Assembly (NCBI GenBank): GCA_051001975.1
Contig: JBPCMU010000051.1
Coordinates: forward strand, 12,390 to 76,389
DNA from: DATAEG01 sp051001975
GTDB taxonomy: Bacteria; Actinomycetota; Actinomycetes; Mycobacteriales; Jatrophihabitantaceae
Direction: 5' to 3'
Length of the DNA stretch: 64,000 nt
The notes under the pieces are model-generated. The model made no database searches, was not told the origin of the DNA, and was given only the letters and a program-made list of their open reading frames with translations. The translations under genes were made by a program, and so were the position numbers. Below, piece by piece: positions 25,015-34,298 of the stretch (the first letter of the stretch is position 1; every line of letters begins with the position of its first letter).

Positions 25015-25919
25015 TGACAACGACGATGCGCGACGAGTTCAACGACGTCATGCGTGGCACGCTCGATGTGGATCCGCGCGTCGCGTTGGTGCTGGCCGAG
25101 ATCAGCGCGGATGCCTTCGTCGATGCAGCTGAGCGGCACCCGGATCGAGTGATCAACACCGGCATCCGAGAGCAGCTAATGATCGGGGTCGCCGGTGGGC
25201 TGGCTCTGACCGGCATGCGTCCGGTGGCACACACGTACGCCCCGTTCCTCGTCGAGCGACCGTTCGAGCAGATCAAGCTGGACCTGGGCCACCAGGACGT
25301 CGGCGCCGTGCTCGTCTCGATCGGCGCCTCCTACGACCGGAGTGTCTCCGGCCGAACTCATCAAGCGCCGGCGGACGTGGCGCTGTTGGACACGTTGCCC
25401 GGCTGGACGGTGTACGTACCGGGTCATGCCGGCGAAGTGGGGCCGCTGCTGCGCCAGGCGATCAGCGGTGAAGACCGGGTCTACCTGCGGCTCTCGACGC
25501 AGGCGAACGCCGCCGCCCGCGAGGTGGATCCGGGCCGGTTCGAGGTCGTCCGGCGTGGCTCGGCGGGCACCGTCCTCGCGGTCGGGCCGATGCTGGATCG
25601 CACGCTCGAAGCGGTGGCCGGCCTCGATGTGACCGTGCTCTATGCGACAACGGTCCGGCCGTTCGACGGGCGAACGCTCTTGGCAACGCTCGGCGCGCCG
25701 GTGGTGGTGCTCGTCGAGCCTTACCGGGAAGGGACATCGGTGCCGTTCGTTGCCGCTGCGCTGCGGCACCTGCCGCATCGCTCGATCGGCATCGGGGTGC
25801 CCGCCGTCGAGCTACGTCACTACGGCTCGCCCGCGGAGCACGACACCGCGTACGGGCTCGACGCCGCCTCGCTCCGGCGCCGAATCCAGACGGTTTTGGC
25901 CGCCCAGCCCGCTATCTGA
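25014..25919 (+). CDS. Transketolase, C-terminal subunit
   Basis: A 301-residue second subunit. The pyrimidine-binding domain contains RVINTGIREQLMIGVAGGLA with the catalytic Glu, HTYAPFLVERPFEQIKLDL, and SIGASYDRSVSGRTHQAPAD; the C-terminal domain includes VTVLYATTVRPFDG. It would form an alpha2beta2 enzyme with the upstream product. The pair might alternatively act as a DXS-like or other TPP enzyme; exact substrate unknown. Confidence 0.9.
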   Translation: MTTTMRDEFNDVMRGTLDVDPRVALVLAEISADAFVDAAERHPDRVINTGIREQLMIGVAGGLALTGMRPVAHTYAPFLVERPFEQIKLDLGHQDVGAVLVSIGASYDRSVSGRTHQAPADVALLDTLPGWTVYVPGHAGEVGPLLRQAISGEDRVYLRLSTQANAAAREVDPGRFEVVRRGSAGTVLAVGPMLDRTLEAVAGLDVTVLYATTVRPFDGRTLLATLGAPVVVLVEPYREGTSVPFVAAALRHLPHRSIGIGVPAVELRHYGSPAEHDTAYGLDAASLRRRIQTVLAAQPAI

Positions 25920-25953
25920 CGGCGGGCGGCCAAAAGCGTTCGGGGCTGCAAAG

Positions 25954-27039
25954 ATGGCCGTCATGGCCGCCCCGTCCCGTGACCCCGTCGACGACCTGCG
26001 TCGGATCGCGTTCCTGCTGGAGCGCTCGAACCAGCCGTCCTACCGGGTGAAGGCATTCCGAGGCGCGGCCGCGACGCTGACCGGTTTGCTGGCCGGCGAA
26101 CTGGCCGAGCGCGCGGGCGCCGGGACGTTGCGGGAACTACCCGGCATAGGTGAGAAGACCGCCGCGGTCATCGCCGAGTCCATCCGCGGCGAGGAACCTG
26201 CGTACCTGCGTCGCGTCGAGGACGAGACCGGCGGTGGCACGAAGCTGCCGACCGGGGACGAGGCTCGCACCGACGAGCGTGCCGTCGCCCTGCGGGCAGC
26301 GCTGCGCGGCGACTGCCACACCCACTCCGACTGGTCCGACGGCGGTTCCCCGATCGACGAGATGGCCGACACCGCACGTCGGCTCGGGCACGACTACGTC
26401 GTGCTCACCGACCATTCACCGCGGCTCACCGTGGCGCGCGGGCTCACCGCAGAGCGGCTGGAACAGCAGCTCGAAGTGGTGTCCGCACTGAACGAGCAAC
26501 TCGCTCCGTTCCGCATCCTCACCGGTATCGAGGTGGACATCCTCGACGACGGGTCGCTCGATCAGTCCGATGAGTTGCTCGGCCGCGTCGACGTGGTGGT
26601 GGCCAGCGTGCACTCGAAGCTGAAGATGGCCGAGATGGAGATGACGCAGCGGATGGTTGGCGCGATCGCCAATCCGCATACCGACATCCTCGGGCACTGC
26701 ACCGGCCGCCTTGTCACCGGCGGGCGCGGCACCCGGCCGGAGTCTCAGTTCGACGCGGAGATCGTGTTCGCCGCCTGCGAGCGGTTCGGTGTTGCGGTGG
26801 AGATCAACTCACGCCCGGAACGGCAGGATCCGCCGAAGCGGTTGCTCCGCCTGGCGGTGGAATTGGGTTGTCTCTTCTCTATCGACACCGACGCACATGC
26901 GCCCGGCCAGCTGGACTGGCAGTTGTTGGGTTGTGCCCGAGCGGTGGACTGCGAGGTGCCTACCGAGCGAGTGGTGAACACCTGGGCCGAAGCAGACCTG
27001 CTGGCCTGGGCGGCGGATCACTGGACGCTGCCGAGTTGA
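25954..27039 (+). CDS. PHP-domain protein with helix-hairpin-helix region (PolX-like C-terminal phosphoesterase)
   Basis: 361 residues (ATG 25963 is an alternative start). The N-terminal part (DLRRIAFLLERSNQPSYRVK, then GTLRELPGIGEKTAAVI) resembles the 8-kDa and hairpin region of family X polymerases, but no nucleotidyltransferase domain follows. The PHP domain has metal sites in DCHTHSDWSDGG, LTDHSPR, EVDIL, HSKLKM, GHCTGR and DTDAHAPG. Such stand-alone proteins are annotated as PHP phosphoesterases; they may process DNA ends. Confidence 0.87.
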   Translation: MAVMAAPSRDPVDDLRRIAFLLERSNQPSYRVKAFRGAAATLTGLLAGELAERAGAGTLRELPGIGEKTAAVIAESIRGEEPAYLRRVEDETGGGTKLPTGDEARTDERAVALRAALRGDCHTHSDWSDGGSPIDEMADTARRLGHDYVVLTDHSPRLTVARGLTAERLEQQLEVVSALNEQLAPFRILTGIEVDILDDGSLDQSDELLGRVDVVVASVHSKLKMAEMEMTQRMVGAIANPHTDILGHCTGRLVTGGRGTRPESQFDAEIVFAACERFGVAVEINSRPERQDPPKRLLRLAVELGCLFSIDTDAHAPGQLDWQLLGCARAVDCEVPTERVVNTWAEADLLAWAADHWTLPS

Positions 27040-27158
27040 TCGGTCAGCTGGTTTCGTCCGCCGGCGCCCACCAACATCCAGCCGATCGCCTTGTCGACCA
27101 ACTGCGGCAGAGCCTCGTAGTCCTCGTCGCTCATGGCCTCGACGATCCGCTGCTGCAT
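27018..27158 (-). CDS. Possible short reading frame, remnant of a helical protein
   Basis: On the minus strand a 46-codon frame from ATG 27158 reads MQQRIVEAMSDEDYEALPQL then VDKAIGWMLVGAGG and overlaps the end of the PHP gene by 22 bases. An in-frame TAG precedes the start region. The composition is protein-like and helical and could be the C-terminal remnant of a MarR-like regulator. I cannot confirm that it is expressed. Confidence 0.3.
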   Translation of the reverse strand: MQQRIVEAMSDEDYEALPQLVDKAIGWMLVGAGGRNQLTDQLGSVQ

Positions 27159-27267
27159 CTGCCCGGCGCGACGATCCGAGCTCTCGTTTCGGACGAACAG
27201 CTAGCGTGTTGGTCGTGTCGACCAGCCGAGGAACTGCGGTGCAGGACCTGCTGAGGGTCGGCTTTTC

Positions 27268-27900
27268 GTGAGGGTCGAGGTGCGCCGTGGCGCCGACCGC
27301 TACCGGGTAGCGCGGCCGGGGATCGAGACGTGGCACAGCTTCTCCGCCGGTGCGCACTACGACCCGGCGAATGTGTCCTTCGGCTCGCTGATCGCCTTCG
27401 ACGAACACCTGCTCGCGCCGGGCGCCGGCTTCGACCGGCACCCGCACCGCGGCGTGGAAATCATCAGCTATGTCGTCGAGGGTGTGCTCCGGCACGAGGA
27501 CGACACAGGCCCGCACGACGTGCCTGCCGGTCGGCTGCAGCACCAGTCGACCGGCACCGGCATTCACCACGTCGAGCGCAATGGGTCGGAGCGGGAACCG
27601 GTGCGGTTCCTGCAGATGTGGCTGCTGGCCGACGACCCGCAGGCGGCTCCTCGCTATGCCACGGTAGACGCGGCGGACGGGGTTCGGGTCGGTGATGCGC
27701 AATTGCGCGTCCACCCCCTCGACGTCGGCGAGGAGGCTCAGCTCGACGCTCTGCGCAGTCTCGTGTTCGTGGTGCACGGCGCGGTGCACGTCGGTTCTGT
27801 CGAACTCGGCCCGGGCGACGCGGCAAGGGTGATCGGCGGGCCTCTGCGCGTGGTGGCCGGCGCGAATGCACTCGTCCTCGCCTGGCGACTGCCCGGCTGA
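27268..27900 (+). CDS. Pirin-family cupin protein
   Basis: A 210-residue bicupin. The first cupin carries the metal ligands in HPHRGVEIISYVVEG and in GTGIHHVERN; the second is degenerate, as usual. It opens MRVEVRRGADRYRVARPGIE from GTG 27268. Bacterial pirins (YhhW type) can act as quercetin dioxygenases or interact with metabolic enzymes; the role here is unknown. Confidence 0.88.
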   Translation: MRVEVRRGADRYRVARPGIETWHSFSAGAHYDPANVSFGSLIAFDEHLLAPGAGFDRHPHRGVEIISYVVEGVLRHEDDTGPHDVPAGRLQHQSTGTGIHHVERNGSEREPVRFLQMWLLADDPQAAPRYATVDAADGVRVGDAQLRVHPLDVGEEAQLDALRSLVFVVHGAVHVGSVELGPGDAARVIGGPLRVVAGANALVLAWRLPG

Positions 27901-27907
27901 GGTCGGC

Positions 27908-28288
27908 TCAGGGCCAGTTCACTGCGTGCGCGTCGAACGCGGCGGGATGTTGCACCGGCACGACGCAGAACAGCAGCCCGCCCGGGTCGGTGCGGATGGC
28001 GTACCCGTCCCGCTGCTGGACGATCGCCGCGCCGAGGGCCACCACGCGCGCGATCTCGGCGGGCACGTCGTCGGTCTCGATGTTCAGGTGGACACGCGCC
28101 GACGTGCCGGCGCCAAGTCGTTGCAACTCGAGGCTCGTCGAGGCCCCGAGGGTGTCGAGGGAGGCGTAGGTGCCGTCCTCGTCCGGCTTCGCTGGATGCC
28201 CGATGGCGCCTGCCCAGAAGGTCATTGCGGCGTCGTACTGCTCAGCGGGGTGGTCGATCAACACGACGCCGATCCGACTGCGATGCAT
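27908..28288 (-). CDS. VOC-family protein
   Basis: A 126-residue single glyoxalase-fold protein opening MHRSRIGVVLIDHPAEQYDA, with ARVHLNIETDD and RTDPGGLLFCVVPVQHP. It is convergent to the pirin gene. Such small VOC proteins are common in actinobacteria and often of unknown substrate. The 180 bases downstream to aceE hold no gene I can support. Confidence 0.8.
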   Translation of the reverse strand: MHRSRIGVVLIDHPAEQYDAAMTFWAGAIGHPAKPDEDGTYASLDTLGASTSLELQRLGAGTSARVHLNIETDDVPAEIARVVALGAAIVQQRDGYAIRTDPGGLLFCVVPVQHPAAFDAHAVNWP

Positions 28289-28471
28289 GATGCGTGCCTC
28301 CTCGGGCGGCAGGCGGCGGGAGCAGCTCGCTCGGGGGTCAGCAGATCACAACCTGCCGACAAGCTGCGGGCTGGACGTGACGTTCATGGGCTACTGGCGC
28401 ACCGACCGCCCGATCGACCCGAGCTGATCGGTGCATCGGTGGACCGGCTGGCCGAAAGGGAGGGAAAGGCC

Positions 28472-31243
28472 TCAGCTGTCTCCACCGATAGTGCCGGCGC
28501 CGGCCGCGTTGACGTCGAGCAGTCGGTACTTCTCGATCGCCTCCCGCGGCGCCTCCGGCTTGACCTCGCCGCGGCGGGCAAGCTCGCGCAGCACGGCGAC
28601 AACCGTCGATTCGGCATCGACGTGGAAAAACCGCCGGGCTGCGCCGCGCGTATCTGCGAAGCCGAATCCGTCCGTGCCCAACGAGGTGTAGTCGCCGGGT
28701 ACCCACCGCGCGATCTGGTCAGGGACCGCACGCATCCAGTCCGATACAGCCACGACCGGTCCGGGCGAGTTCTCCAGCTTCGTCGTGACGTACGGGACGC
28801 GGTCCTCCGGGTCGTCGTGCAGCAGGTTGTGCTCCTCGCAGGCCACCGCGTCGCGGCGCAACTCGTTCCAGGACGTCACCGACCAGACGTCAGCGTCGAC
28901 GTTCCAGTCCTGACCGAGCAGCTCCTGCGCCCGCAACGCCCAGGGCACTCCTACACCTGAGGCGAGGATCTGTGCCCGGGGCCGGCCTTCTACAGCCAGC
29001 GCGGGGGAGTACAGGTGCAGGCCGCGGATGATGCCCTCGACGTCGACGTCCTCCGGCTCAGCCGGCTGCTTGATCGGCTCGTTGTAGATCGTCAGGTAAT
29101 AGAAGACGTCCTCGCCGAGGCCGCCCTGCCCGCTGTCCGCGTCGTCGCGGGGCGAGGCCGGGTCGCCGTACATCCGGCGCAGCCCCTCCTTGACGATGTG
29201 CGCGATCTCGAAGGAGTAGGCCGGGTCGTAGGAGACCGCGGCCGGATTCGTCGAGGCGAGCAGCAGCGAGTGCCCATCGGCATGCTGCAGTCCCTCGCCG
29301 GTCAACGTCGTCCGCCCAGCAGTGGCACCGAGGACGAAGCCGCGGCCCAGCTGGTCGGCGAACTGCCAGTACTGGTCGCCGGTCCGCTGGAATCCGAACA
29401 TCGAGTAGAAGATGTAGAACGGGATCATCGGCACGCCGTGTGTCGCATAGGACGAACCCGCTGCAATAAGCGACGCCATCGAGCCGGCCTCGCTGATCCC
29501 CTCGTGCAGGATCTGACCGGTCTTGGACTCCTTGTAGGACAGCAGCATGTCGCGGTCCACCGCGTCGTACTCCTGGCCGTGCGGCGAGTAGATCTTCGCC
29601 GTCGGGAAGATCGCGTCCAAGCCGAACGTCCGCGCCTCATCAGGAATGATCGGCACGAAGCGAGCGCCGATCTCCTTGTCCTTCATCAGGTCCTTGAACA
29701 GCTTGACAATCGCCATCGTGGTGGCTACCTGCTGCTTACCCGAACCGGCCCGAAGCTCGGAGTAGACCTTGTCGCCCGGCAGCGTCAGCGGCTTGGCGCG
29801 GACTACCCGCTTGGGCAGTGCGCCGCCAAGGCTGGCCCGCCGCTCCTTCATGTAGGCGATCTCGTCGCTCTTCTCGCCAGGGTGGTAGTACGGCGGCAGG
29901 TCGGCCTCGAGCTGCTCGTCGGTGATCGGGAGGTACAACCGATCCCGGAACGCCTTGAGATCCGGCGTGGTCAGCTTCTTCATCTGGTGCGTGGAGTTGC
30001 GGCCCTCGAAGCTCTCCAGAGTCCAGCCCTTGATCGTCTTGGCGAGGATGACGGTCGGCTGCCCGACGTGCTCGCGAGCGGCTTTGAACGCCGCGAAGAC
30101 CTTGCGGTAGTCGTGACCGCCACGGGACAGCTTGCGCAGATCGTCGTCGCTGAGGTCCTCGACCATCTTGCGCAGCCGCGGGTCGTTGCCGAAGAAGTGA
30201 TCGCGGATGTAAGCGCCGGATTCGACCGTGTAGGTCTGGTACTGCCCGTCCGGCGTCAGGTTCATCTGGTTGACCAGCGCACCGTCGCCGTCCTTGGCCA
30301 GCAGCGGATCCCAGTCCCGGCCCCAGACGACCTTGATGACGTTCCAGCCGGCACCGCGGAAGTAGGACTCAAGCTCCTGGATGATCTTGCCGTTGCCGCG
30401 CACCGGGCCGTCGAGCCGCTGCAGGTTGCAGTTGATGACGAAAGTGAGGTTGTCCAGCTCCTCGCGAGCGGCGACGCCGATCGCTCCGAGCGACTCCACC
30501 TCGTCCATCTCGCCGTCGCCGAGGAAGCCCCAGACGTGGGAATTCGACGTGTCAGCCAGGCCGCGCGATTCGAGGTAGCGGTTGAACCGGGCCTGGTAGA
30601 TCGCGCCGATCGAGCCGAGGCCCATCGATACGGTCGGGAATTCCCAGAAGTCCGGCATCAGCCGGGGATGCGGATAGGAACTGAGCCCGTCCGGCGCGTG
30701 CGACTTCTCCTGCCGGAAGCCGTCGAGGTGCTTCTCGGTGAGCCGGCCCTCCAGGAAGGCACGGGCATAGATGCCCGGCGCGGCGTGGCCCTGGAAGAAG
30801 ACCTGGTCGCCCATCCCGCTGGCGAGGTCCTTGCCGCGGAAGAAGTGGTTGAAGCCGACCTCGTAGAGCGAGGCCGCCGATGCGTAGGTGGCGATATGCC
30901 CGCCGACGCCGACGGTCTTGTTGGCCCGGCTGACCATGATCGCGGCGTTCCACCGGATGTAGGCGCGGATCCGGCGCTCAATGTCCTCGTCGCCCGGGAA
31001 CCACGGCTCGCTTTCCGGCGGGATGGTGTTGATGTAGTCGGTGCTACGCAGCGCGGGCACCCCCACCTGCCGCTCACGGGCACGCTCCAGCAGCTTGAGC
31101 ATGAGGAAACGGGCTCGTTGCCGGCCGTCGGCGTCGACCGCCGCATCGAGCGACTCGAGCCACTCCCGGGTTTCTTCCGGGTCGATGTCCGGAAGCTGGC
31201 TGGGGAGTCCGTCAGTGATGATGCTGAATCGATCCGTCGTCAC
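28472..31243 (-). CDS. aceE: Pyruvate dehydrogenase E1 component, homodimeric type
   Basis: Decarboxylates pyruvate and feeds acetyl groups to lipoyl-E2 for acetyl-CoA. 923 residues, the usual length for AceE. The TPP motif is GDGEMDEVESLGAI to FVINCNLQ; the active-site region includes SYPHPRLMPDFWEFPTVSMG and GHIATYASAASLYEVGFNHF. GTG 31243 (MTTDRFSIITDGLPSQ) is the start. Neighbours DUF3052 and ahpE, divergent on the other side, repeat the mycobacterial order. Confidence 0.96.
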   Translation of the reverse strand: MTTDRFSIITDGLPSQLPDIDPEETREWLESLDAAVDADGRQRARFLMLKLLERARERQVGVPALRSTDYINTIPPESEPWFPGDEDIERRIRAYIRWNAAIMVSRANKTVGVGGHIATYASAASLYEVGFNHFFRGKDLASGMGDQVFFQGHAAPGIYARAFLEGRLTEKHLDGFRQEKSHAPDGLSSYPHPRLMPDFWEFPTVSMGLGSIGAIYQARFNRYLESRGLADTSNSHVWGFLGDGEMDEVESLGAIGVAAREELDNLTFVINCNLQRLDGPVRGNGKIIQELESYFRGAGWNVIKVVWGRDWDPLLAKDGDGALVNQMNLTPDGQYQTYTVESGAYIRDHFFGNDPRLRKMVEDLSDDDLRKLSRGGHDYRKVFAAFKAAREHVGQPTVILAKTIKGWTLESFEGRNSTHQMKKLTTPDLKAFRDRLYLPITDEQLEADLPPYYHPGEKSDEIAYMKERRASLGGALPKRVVRAKPLTLPGDKVYSELRAGSGKQQVATTMAIVKLFKDLMKDKEIGARFVPIIPDEARTFGLDAIFPTAKIYSPHGQEYDAVDRDMLLSYKESKTGQILHEGISEAGSMASLIAAGSSYATHGVPMIPFYIFYSMFGFQRTGDQYWQFADQLGRGFVLGATAGRTTLTGEGLQHADGHSLLLASTNPAAVSYDPAYSFEIAHIVKEGLRRMYGDPASPRDDADSGQGGLGEDVFYYLTIYNEPIKQPAEPEDVDVEGIIRGLHLYSPALAVEGRPRAQILASGVGVPWALRAQELLGQDWNVDADVWSVTSWNELRRDAVACEEHNLLHDDPEDRVPYVTTKLENSPGPVVAVSDWMRAVPDQIARWVPGDYTSLGTDGFGFADTRGAARRFFHVDAESTVVAVLRELARRGEVKPEAPREAIEKYRLLDVNAAGAGTIGGDS

Positions 31244-31432
31244 CTGTCCAGTGTCCTCTTCTCACGCGCGTTGGGTCACCTTGGGTCCCGCTCCGGGCGG
31301 GTTCAGTGGGAGGCTGTGCCGGTCGTCCGAAGGGTGACGGCCCGGCCCATCGCACCCCGGGACCTCTCCCCAGGTGCGCTGCTGCCGTGGGTTGTGATGG
31401 ACTACGCACACTGAGCTAGGAGGAGATCTTCA

Positions 31433-31876
31433 GTGCCCAACCCGGATCCATCGGCGAGCCCGTCCACCGGCTCGCCCATTGCCGAGCGCCTAGGGATTCG
31501 CGCCGGCATGATCGTGCAGGAACTCGGCTACGACGAGGACACCGACGAATCGGTGGCCGTCGCGATCGAAAAGTTCCTCGGCACGAACCTGGTCGATGCC
31601 GATTCCGACGAAGTCATCGACGCGGTGCTGTTCTGGTACCGCGACGGTGACGGCGACCTGGTCGACCTGCTGGTCGACGCGATCGGCCCGCTCGCCGAAG
31701 ACGGGGTGATCTGGCTGCTGACGCCGAAGCGTGGTCGGGACGGCTACGTCGAAGCGTCCGACATCTCCGAGGCGGCGCCCACCGCCGGGCTCACCCAGAC
31801 CTCGATGATCTCGGTCGGACCGGACTGGGCGGGTGCTCGGCTGGCTCCCCGCCGGGCCCGTCCGGAGAAGCGCTGA
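31433..31876 (+). CDS. DUF3052 family protein
   Basis: A 147-residue protein whose core (AERLGIRAGMIVQELGYDED, then IDAVLFWYRDGDGDLVDLLVDA) matches DUF3052. Strong ribosome-binding site AGGAGGAG lies before GTG 31433. The family is almost confined to actinobacteria and lies beside aceE and ahpE in mycobacteria as well. Function unknown; a ferredoxin-like fold protein with no catalytic residues that I can see. Confidence 0.9.
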   Translation: MPNPDPSASPSTGSPIAERLGIRAGMIVQELGYDEDTDESVAVAIEKFLGTNLVDADSDEVIDAVLFWYRDGDGDLVDLLVDAIGPLAEDGVIWLLTPKRGRDGYVEASDISEAAPTAGLTQTSMISVGPDWAGARLAPRRARPEKR

Positions 31877-31923
31877 GCGCAGCAGTCACTTCGTCCATTC
31901 CCCCTGCAGAGAGCTGAGGCACC

Positions 31924-32388
31924 ATGCCGCTCGAGGTCGGTACCACCGCGCCTGACTTCACGTTGAAGGACCAGAACAACCAGGACGTCATCCTGTCGAG
32001 CTTCCGTGGCGCGCAGTCAGTCCTGTTGATCTTCTACCCGATGGCGTTCACCGGGATTTGCACCGGCGAGCTCTGCGCGGTGCGCGACGACCCGACAGCC
32101 TTCGCCGGGGCCGACCTCGTCACGCTGACCGTCAGTTGCGACAGCACCTACTCGCACAAGATCTTCGCCGAGCGGGAAAACTTCGCCTTCCCGCTGCTGT
32201 CGGATTTCTGGCCGCACGGCGCGGTTGCGCAGCAGTACGGCGTGTTCAATGCGGACGCGGGTTTCGCCAACCGAGGCACGTTCCTCATCGATACCGGGGG
32301 CGTTATCCGATTCAGCGAGCTGAACGGGCCGGGCCAGGGCCGCGAGCCGCAGGACTGGCGCGACGCGATTGCCGCCCTGCGCGGGTAG
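31924..32388 (+). CDS. ahpE: Peroxiredoxin AhpE
   Basis: A 154-residue one-Cys-type peroxiredoxin that reduces peroxides and peroxynitrite. The peroxidatic Cys46 is in PMAFTGICTGELC, with the conserved Thr three residues before; a further Cys51 follows. The 1-Cys AhpE of mycobacteria is in the same position relative to DUF3052. It is probably cotranscribed with DUF3052 (47-base gap). Confidence 0.92.
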   Translation: MPLEVGTTAPDFTLKDQNNQDVILSSFRGAQSVLLIFYPMAFTGICTGELCAVRDDPTAFAGADLVTLTVSCDSTYSHKIFAERENFAFPLLSDFWPHGAVAQQYGVFNADAGFANRGTFLIDTGGVIRFSELNGPGQGREPQDWRDAIAALRG

Positions 32389-32389
32389 C

Positions 32390-33179
32390 TCAGTCGGAGA
32401 AGTGCTTGGCCTCGGTGTCGGCTGCGATCTCGTCGGGGTTCGGCGGGGTGCGCATCGTCGAGGCGTAGCGGGCCGCCGCCGGGAAGTCGGTGGCCTGGAT
32501 GCGGGCGGCCGCGCCCTCGACGTCATAGGCCGTCTGCCGGGCGTGTAGGCCAGCAGTGTCGGCCAGCGTCCACAATGCGGCGGGCGGTCCATCGTGATAC
32601 GGCAACCCGACGCTTCCGCATCCGACGATGCGCCGGCCGGCTGCTTTGCGCTGGTACTGCAGATGGGTGTGGCCGTGCACGACGGTCCGCTCGGGCACGT
32701 CGGCGCAGGCCGCCTCGATGCGGGTGGGTTTGGTCAGCCAGGAGCTCGATGTCCGATCTGGGGCTGCCGTGGCAGAGCCGGACGGCCGTCCCGCCGGCCT
32801 CGATGGTGAGCGCTGCGGGGAACCGATCGAGCTCCGCGATGCCGTCGTTTCCGTGCGCGGCGAGTATCCATTCGTCGACGGGCTGCGTGGCCGGGCGGCT
32901 GCCGGCAGCGAGCTCCACTACGGCCCGTTCGCCGTTACCGCGCAGGGAGAACGTCGGGCGGCTGAACTGGTGGAGCAGGTCGAGCACCTCCAGTGGATGC
33001 GGCCCCCAGGTAAGGCAACCGAGCGAGCACACTGCGTCCACCTCGGCGAGGGCGACGTCGTCGAGGACCGCGCGCAGCGCTTCGGAGTTGCCGTGCACGT
33101 CGGAGACCAGCGCGACGCGGTCGAACGAGCCGAGCTGCGTTGCCGGCAGCGTGGACAGTGTCCTGGTGTCGACCGTCAC
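32390..33179 (-). pseudogene. Metallophosphoesterase broken by a +1 frameshift
   Basis: The first part (GTG 33179, FDRVALVSDVHGNSEALRAVL, SLRGNGERA, CHGSPRSDIELL) and the last part (ERTVVHGHTHLQYQR, GCGSVGLPYHDG) are consecutive pieces of one calcineurin-like phosphoesterase but lie in different frames. Removing one of the two C bases at 32738-32739 (a G on the coding strand) joins them as IELLLTKPTRIEAACADVPE, restoring all metal motifs (DxH, GNGE, GHTH). It is coupled to the upstream SURF1 gene (GTGA). A real mutation or an assembly error are both possible. Confidence 0.85.
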
Positions 33180-34048
33180 GGAGTGCGAACTCCTCCATAG
33201 CGGTCGGTCATTCGCGCCGCGTGCGCGGACTCCTCAGGCGTTCGGGCCGGTCGGACCTGCGGTTCATCGATCTCGTCGACGGTGCTGGGCGCCTCGTCCG
33301 GATCGCGGCTCTCAGCCCGGGCCATCACCAACGGTGCGGCCAGGGCGAGCAGCGCGAAGAGATACCACTGCAGGATGTAGGCGATGTGCTGGGGCTCGAC
33401 CGCGCCGCCGGCGGGATTGGACAGGTCCGGGTCGGGGATCGGCGTCAGCCCGGCCACGCCGGGCTGCTTGTCGAGCAACTCGGCGTAGCCGTCGTAGACG
33501 GACGTCCCGAGCCGGTCGGCCGCACTGATCGGGTTGATGGCGCTGACCTGGCCGGGCTCGGACTCGCCAAAGCGATCGTTGCGCAGCTCGGGCGGCTCGA
33601 CGCGGGCGGTGACCGTGACGGTGCCGGTGGGCGGTGCGGCGACCGCCGTGGGCCGGTTCCCGTCAGCGGTGATGAAGCCACGAACGACAAGCAGCGTGGG
33701 ACCGGCCGTGGTCCGCAAGGGCGTCACGACCAGGAACCCGACCGTACTGTCGACGGTGCGCTCCCGCGCCAGGAACTGATGCGCGAGGTCGTAGCTGCCG
33801 ATGGCCGTCACCCGGCGGAACTGGCCGTCCGCAGCGCGCTGCTTGCCGTTGGGCGCGGTCGTGGTGGCCAGGATGTCGGGCAGCGCAGCGACGGCCGCGC
33901 GAGCGTTGTGCCGAAGCAGGTGGTTGGCGTTGTGCTTCTGCTTGAACCGGAAAACCTGCCAGGTGCCGGCGCCGAGGCATATAGCAGCGACCAGCACCAT
34001 CACCGCGCCGAGCGCGATATAACGCGGCTTGCGCAACTGCTCCAACAC
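33176..34048 (-). CDS. SURF1-family cytochrome oxidase assembly protein
   Basis: About 290 residues from GTG 34048 (MLEQLRKPRYIALGAVMVLV); longer upstream starts run into repeats and are unlikely. Two transmembrane helices, at residues about 10-30 and near the C-terminus (ILQWYLFALLALAAPLVMA), flank an extracytoplasmic domain with GTWQVFRFKQK and the typical PLRTTAGPTLLVVRGFI. SURF1 proteins help insert heme into cytochrome aa3 oxidase. The C-terminal tail is charged. Confidence 0.87.
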   Translation of the reverse strand: MLEQLRKPRYIALGAVMVLVAAICLGAGTWQVFRFKQKHNANHLLRHNARAAVAALPDILATTTAPNGKQRAADGQFRRVTAIGSYDLAHQFLARERTVDSTVGFLVVTPLRTTAGPTLLVVRGFITADGNRPTAVAAPPTGTVTVTARVEPPELRNDRFGESEPGQVSAINPISAADRLGTSVYDGYAELLDKQPGVAGLTPIPDPDLSNPAGGAVEPQHIAYILQWYLFALLALAAPLVMARAESRDPDEAPSTVDEIDEPQVRPARTPEESAHAARMTDRYGGVRTP

Positions 34049-34160
34049 AGCCCCGAGCGTACTGGTCTTACCGATGGCTGCCGTCGGGTTCTGTTCTCGG
34101 GTTGATCGTTTGCCGAGAGGGAGGTTTCGGTCACGACACGCCGATGATCGTGACTGAAAG

Positions 34161-34220
34161 CTCCCGCTCGGCCGCGACAACCTCCCGTTCGGCCGCGACA
34201 ACCTCCCGTTCGGCCGCAAG
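34161..34220. repeat. 21-bp tandem repeat, about three copies
   Basis: Units at 34161-34181, 34182-34202 and 34203-34220 (partial) share CTCCCGTTCGGCCGCGACAA with one or two changes. They lie between the SURF1 start and the divergent membrane protein, and read as a seven-residue repeat (AAEREVV) on the minus strand and RPNGRLS in another frame, which I take as accidental. Confidence 0.85.
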
Positions 34221-34298
34221 GGTTCGGGCGATCGGCGAATCACGGGAGCGCATCGCGTGCGGGTTTGCGTGAGGGGAGCGGCGGGGGAGCCTCGGAGG

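Noticed and set aside
32380..32405. tRNA-like start GGGTAGCTCAGTCGG downstream of ahpE
   Set aside because: The sequence is the end of ahpE overlapping the end of the metallophosphoesterase. There is no anticodon stem, T-loop or matching acceptor strand after it.
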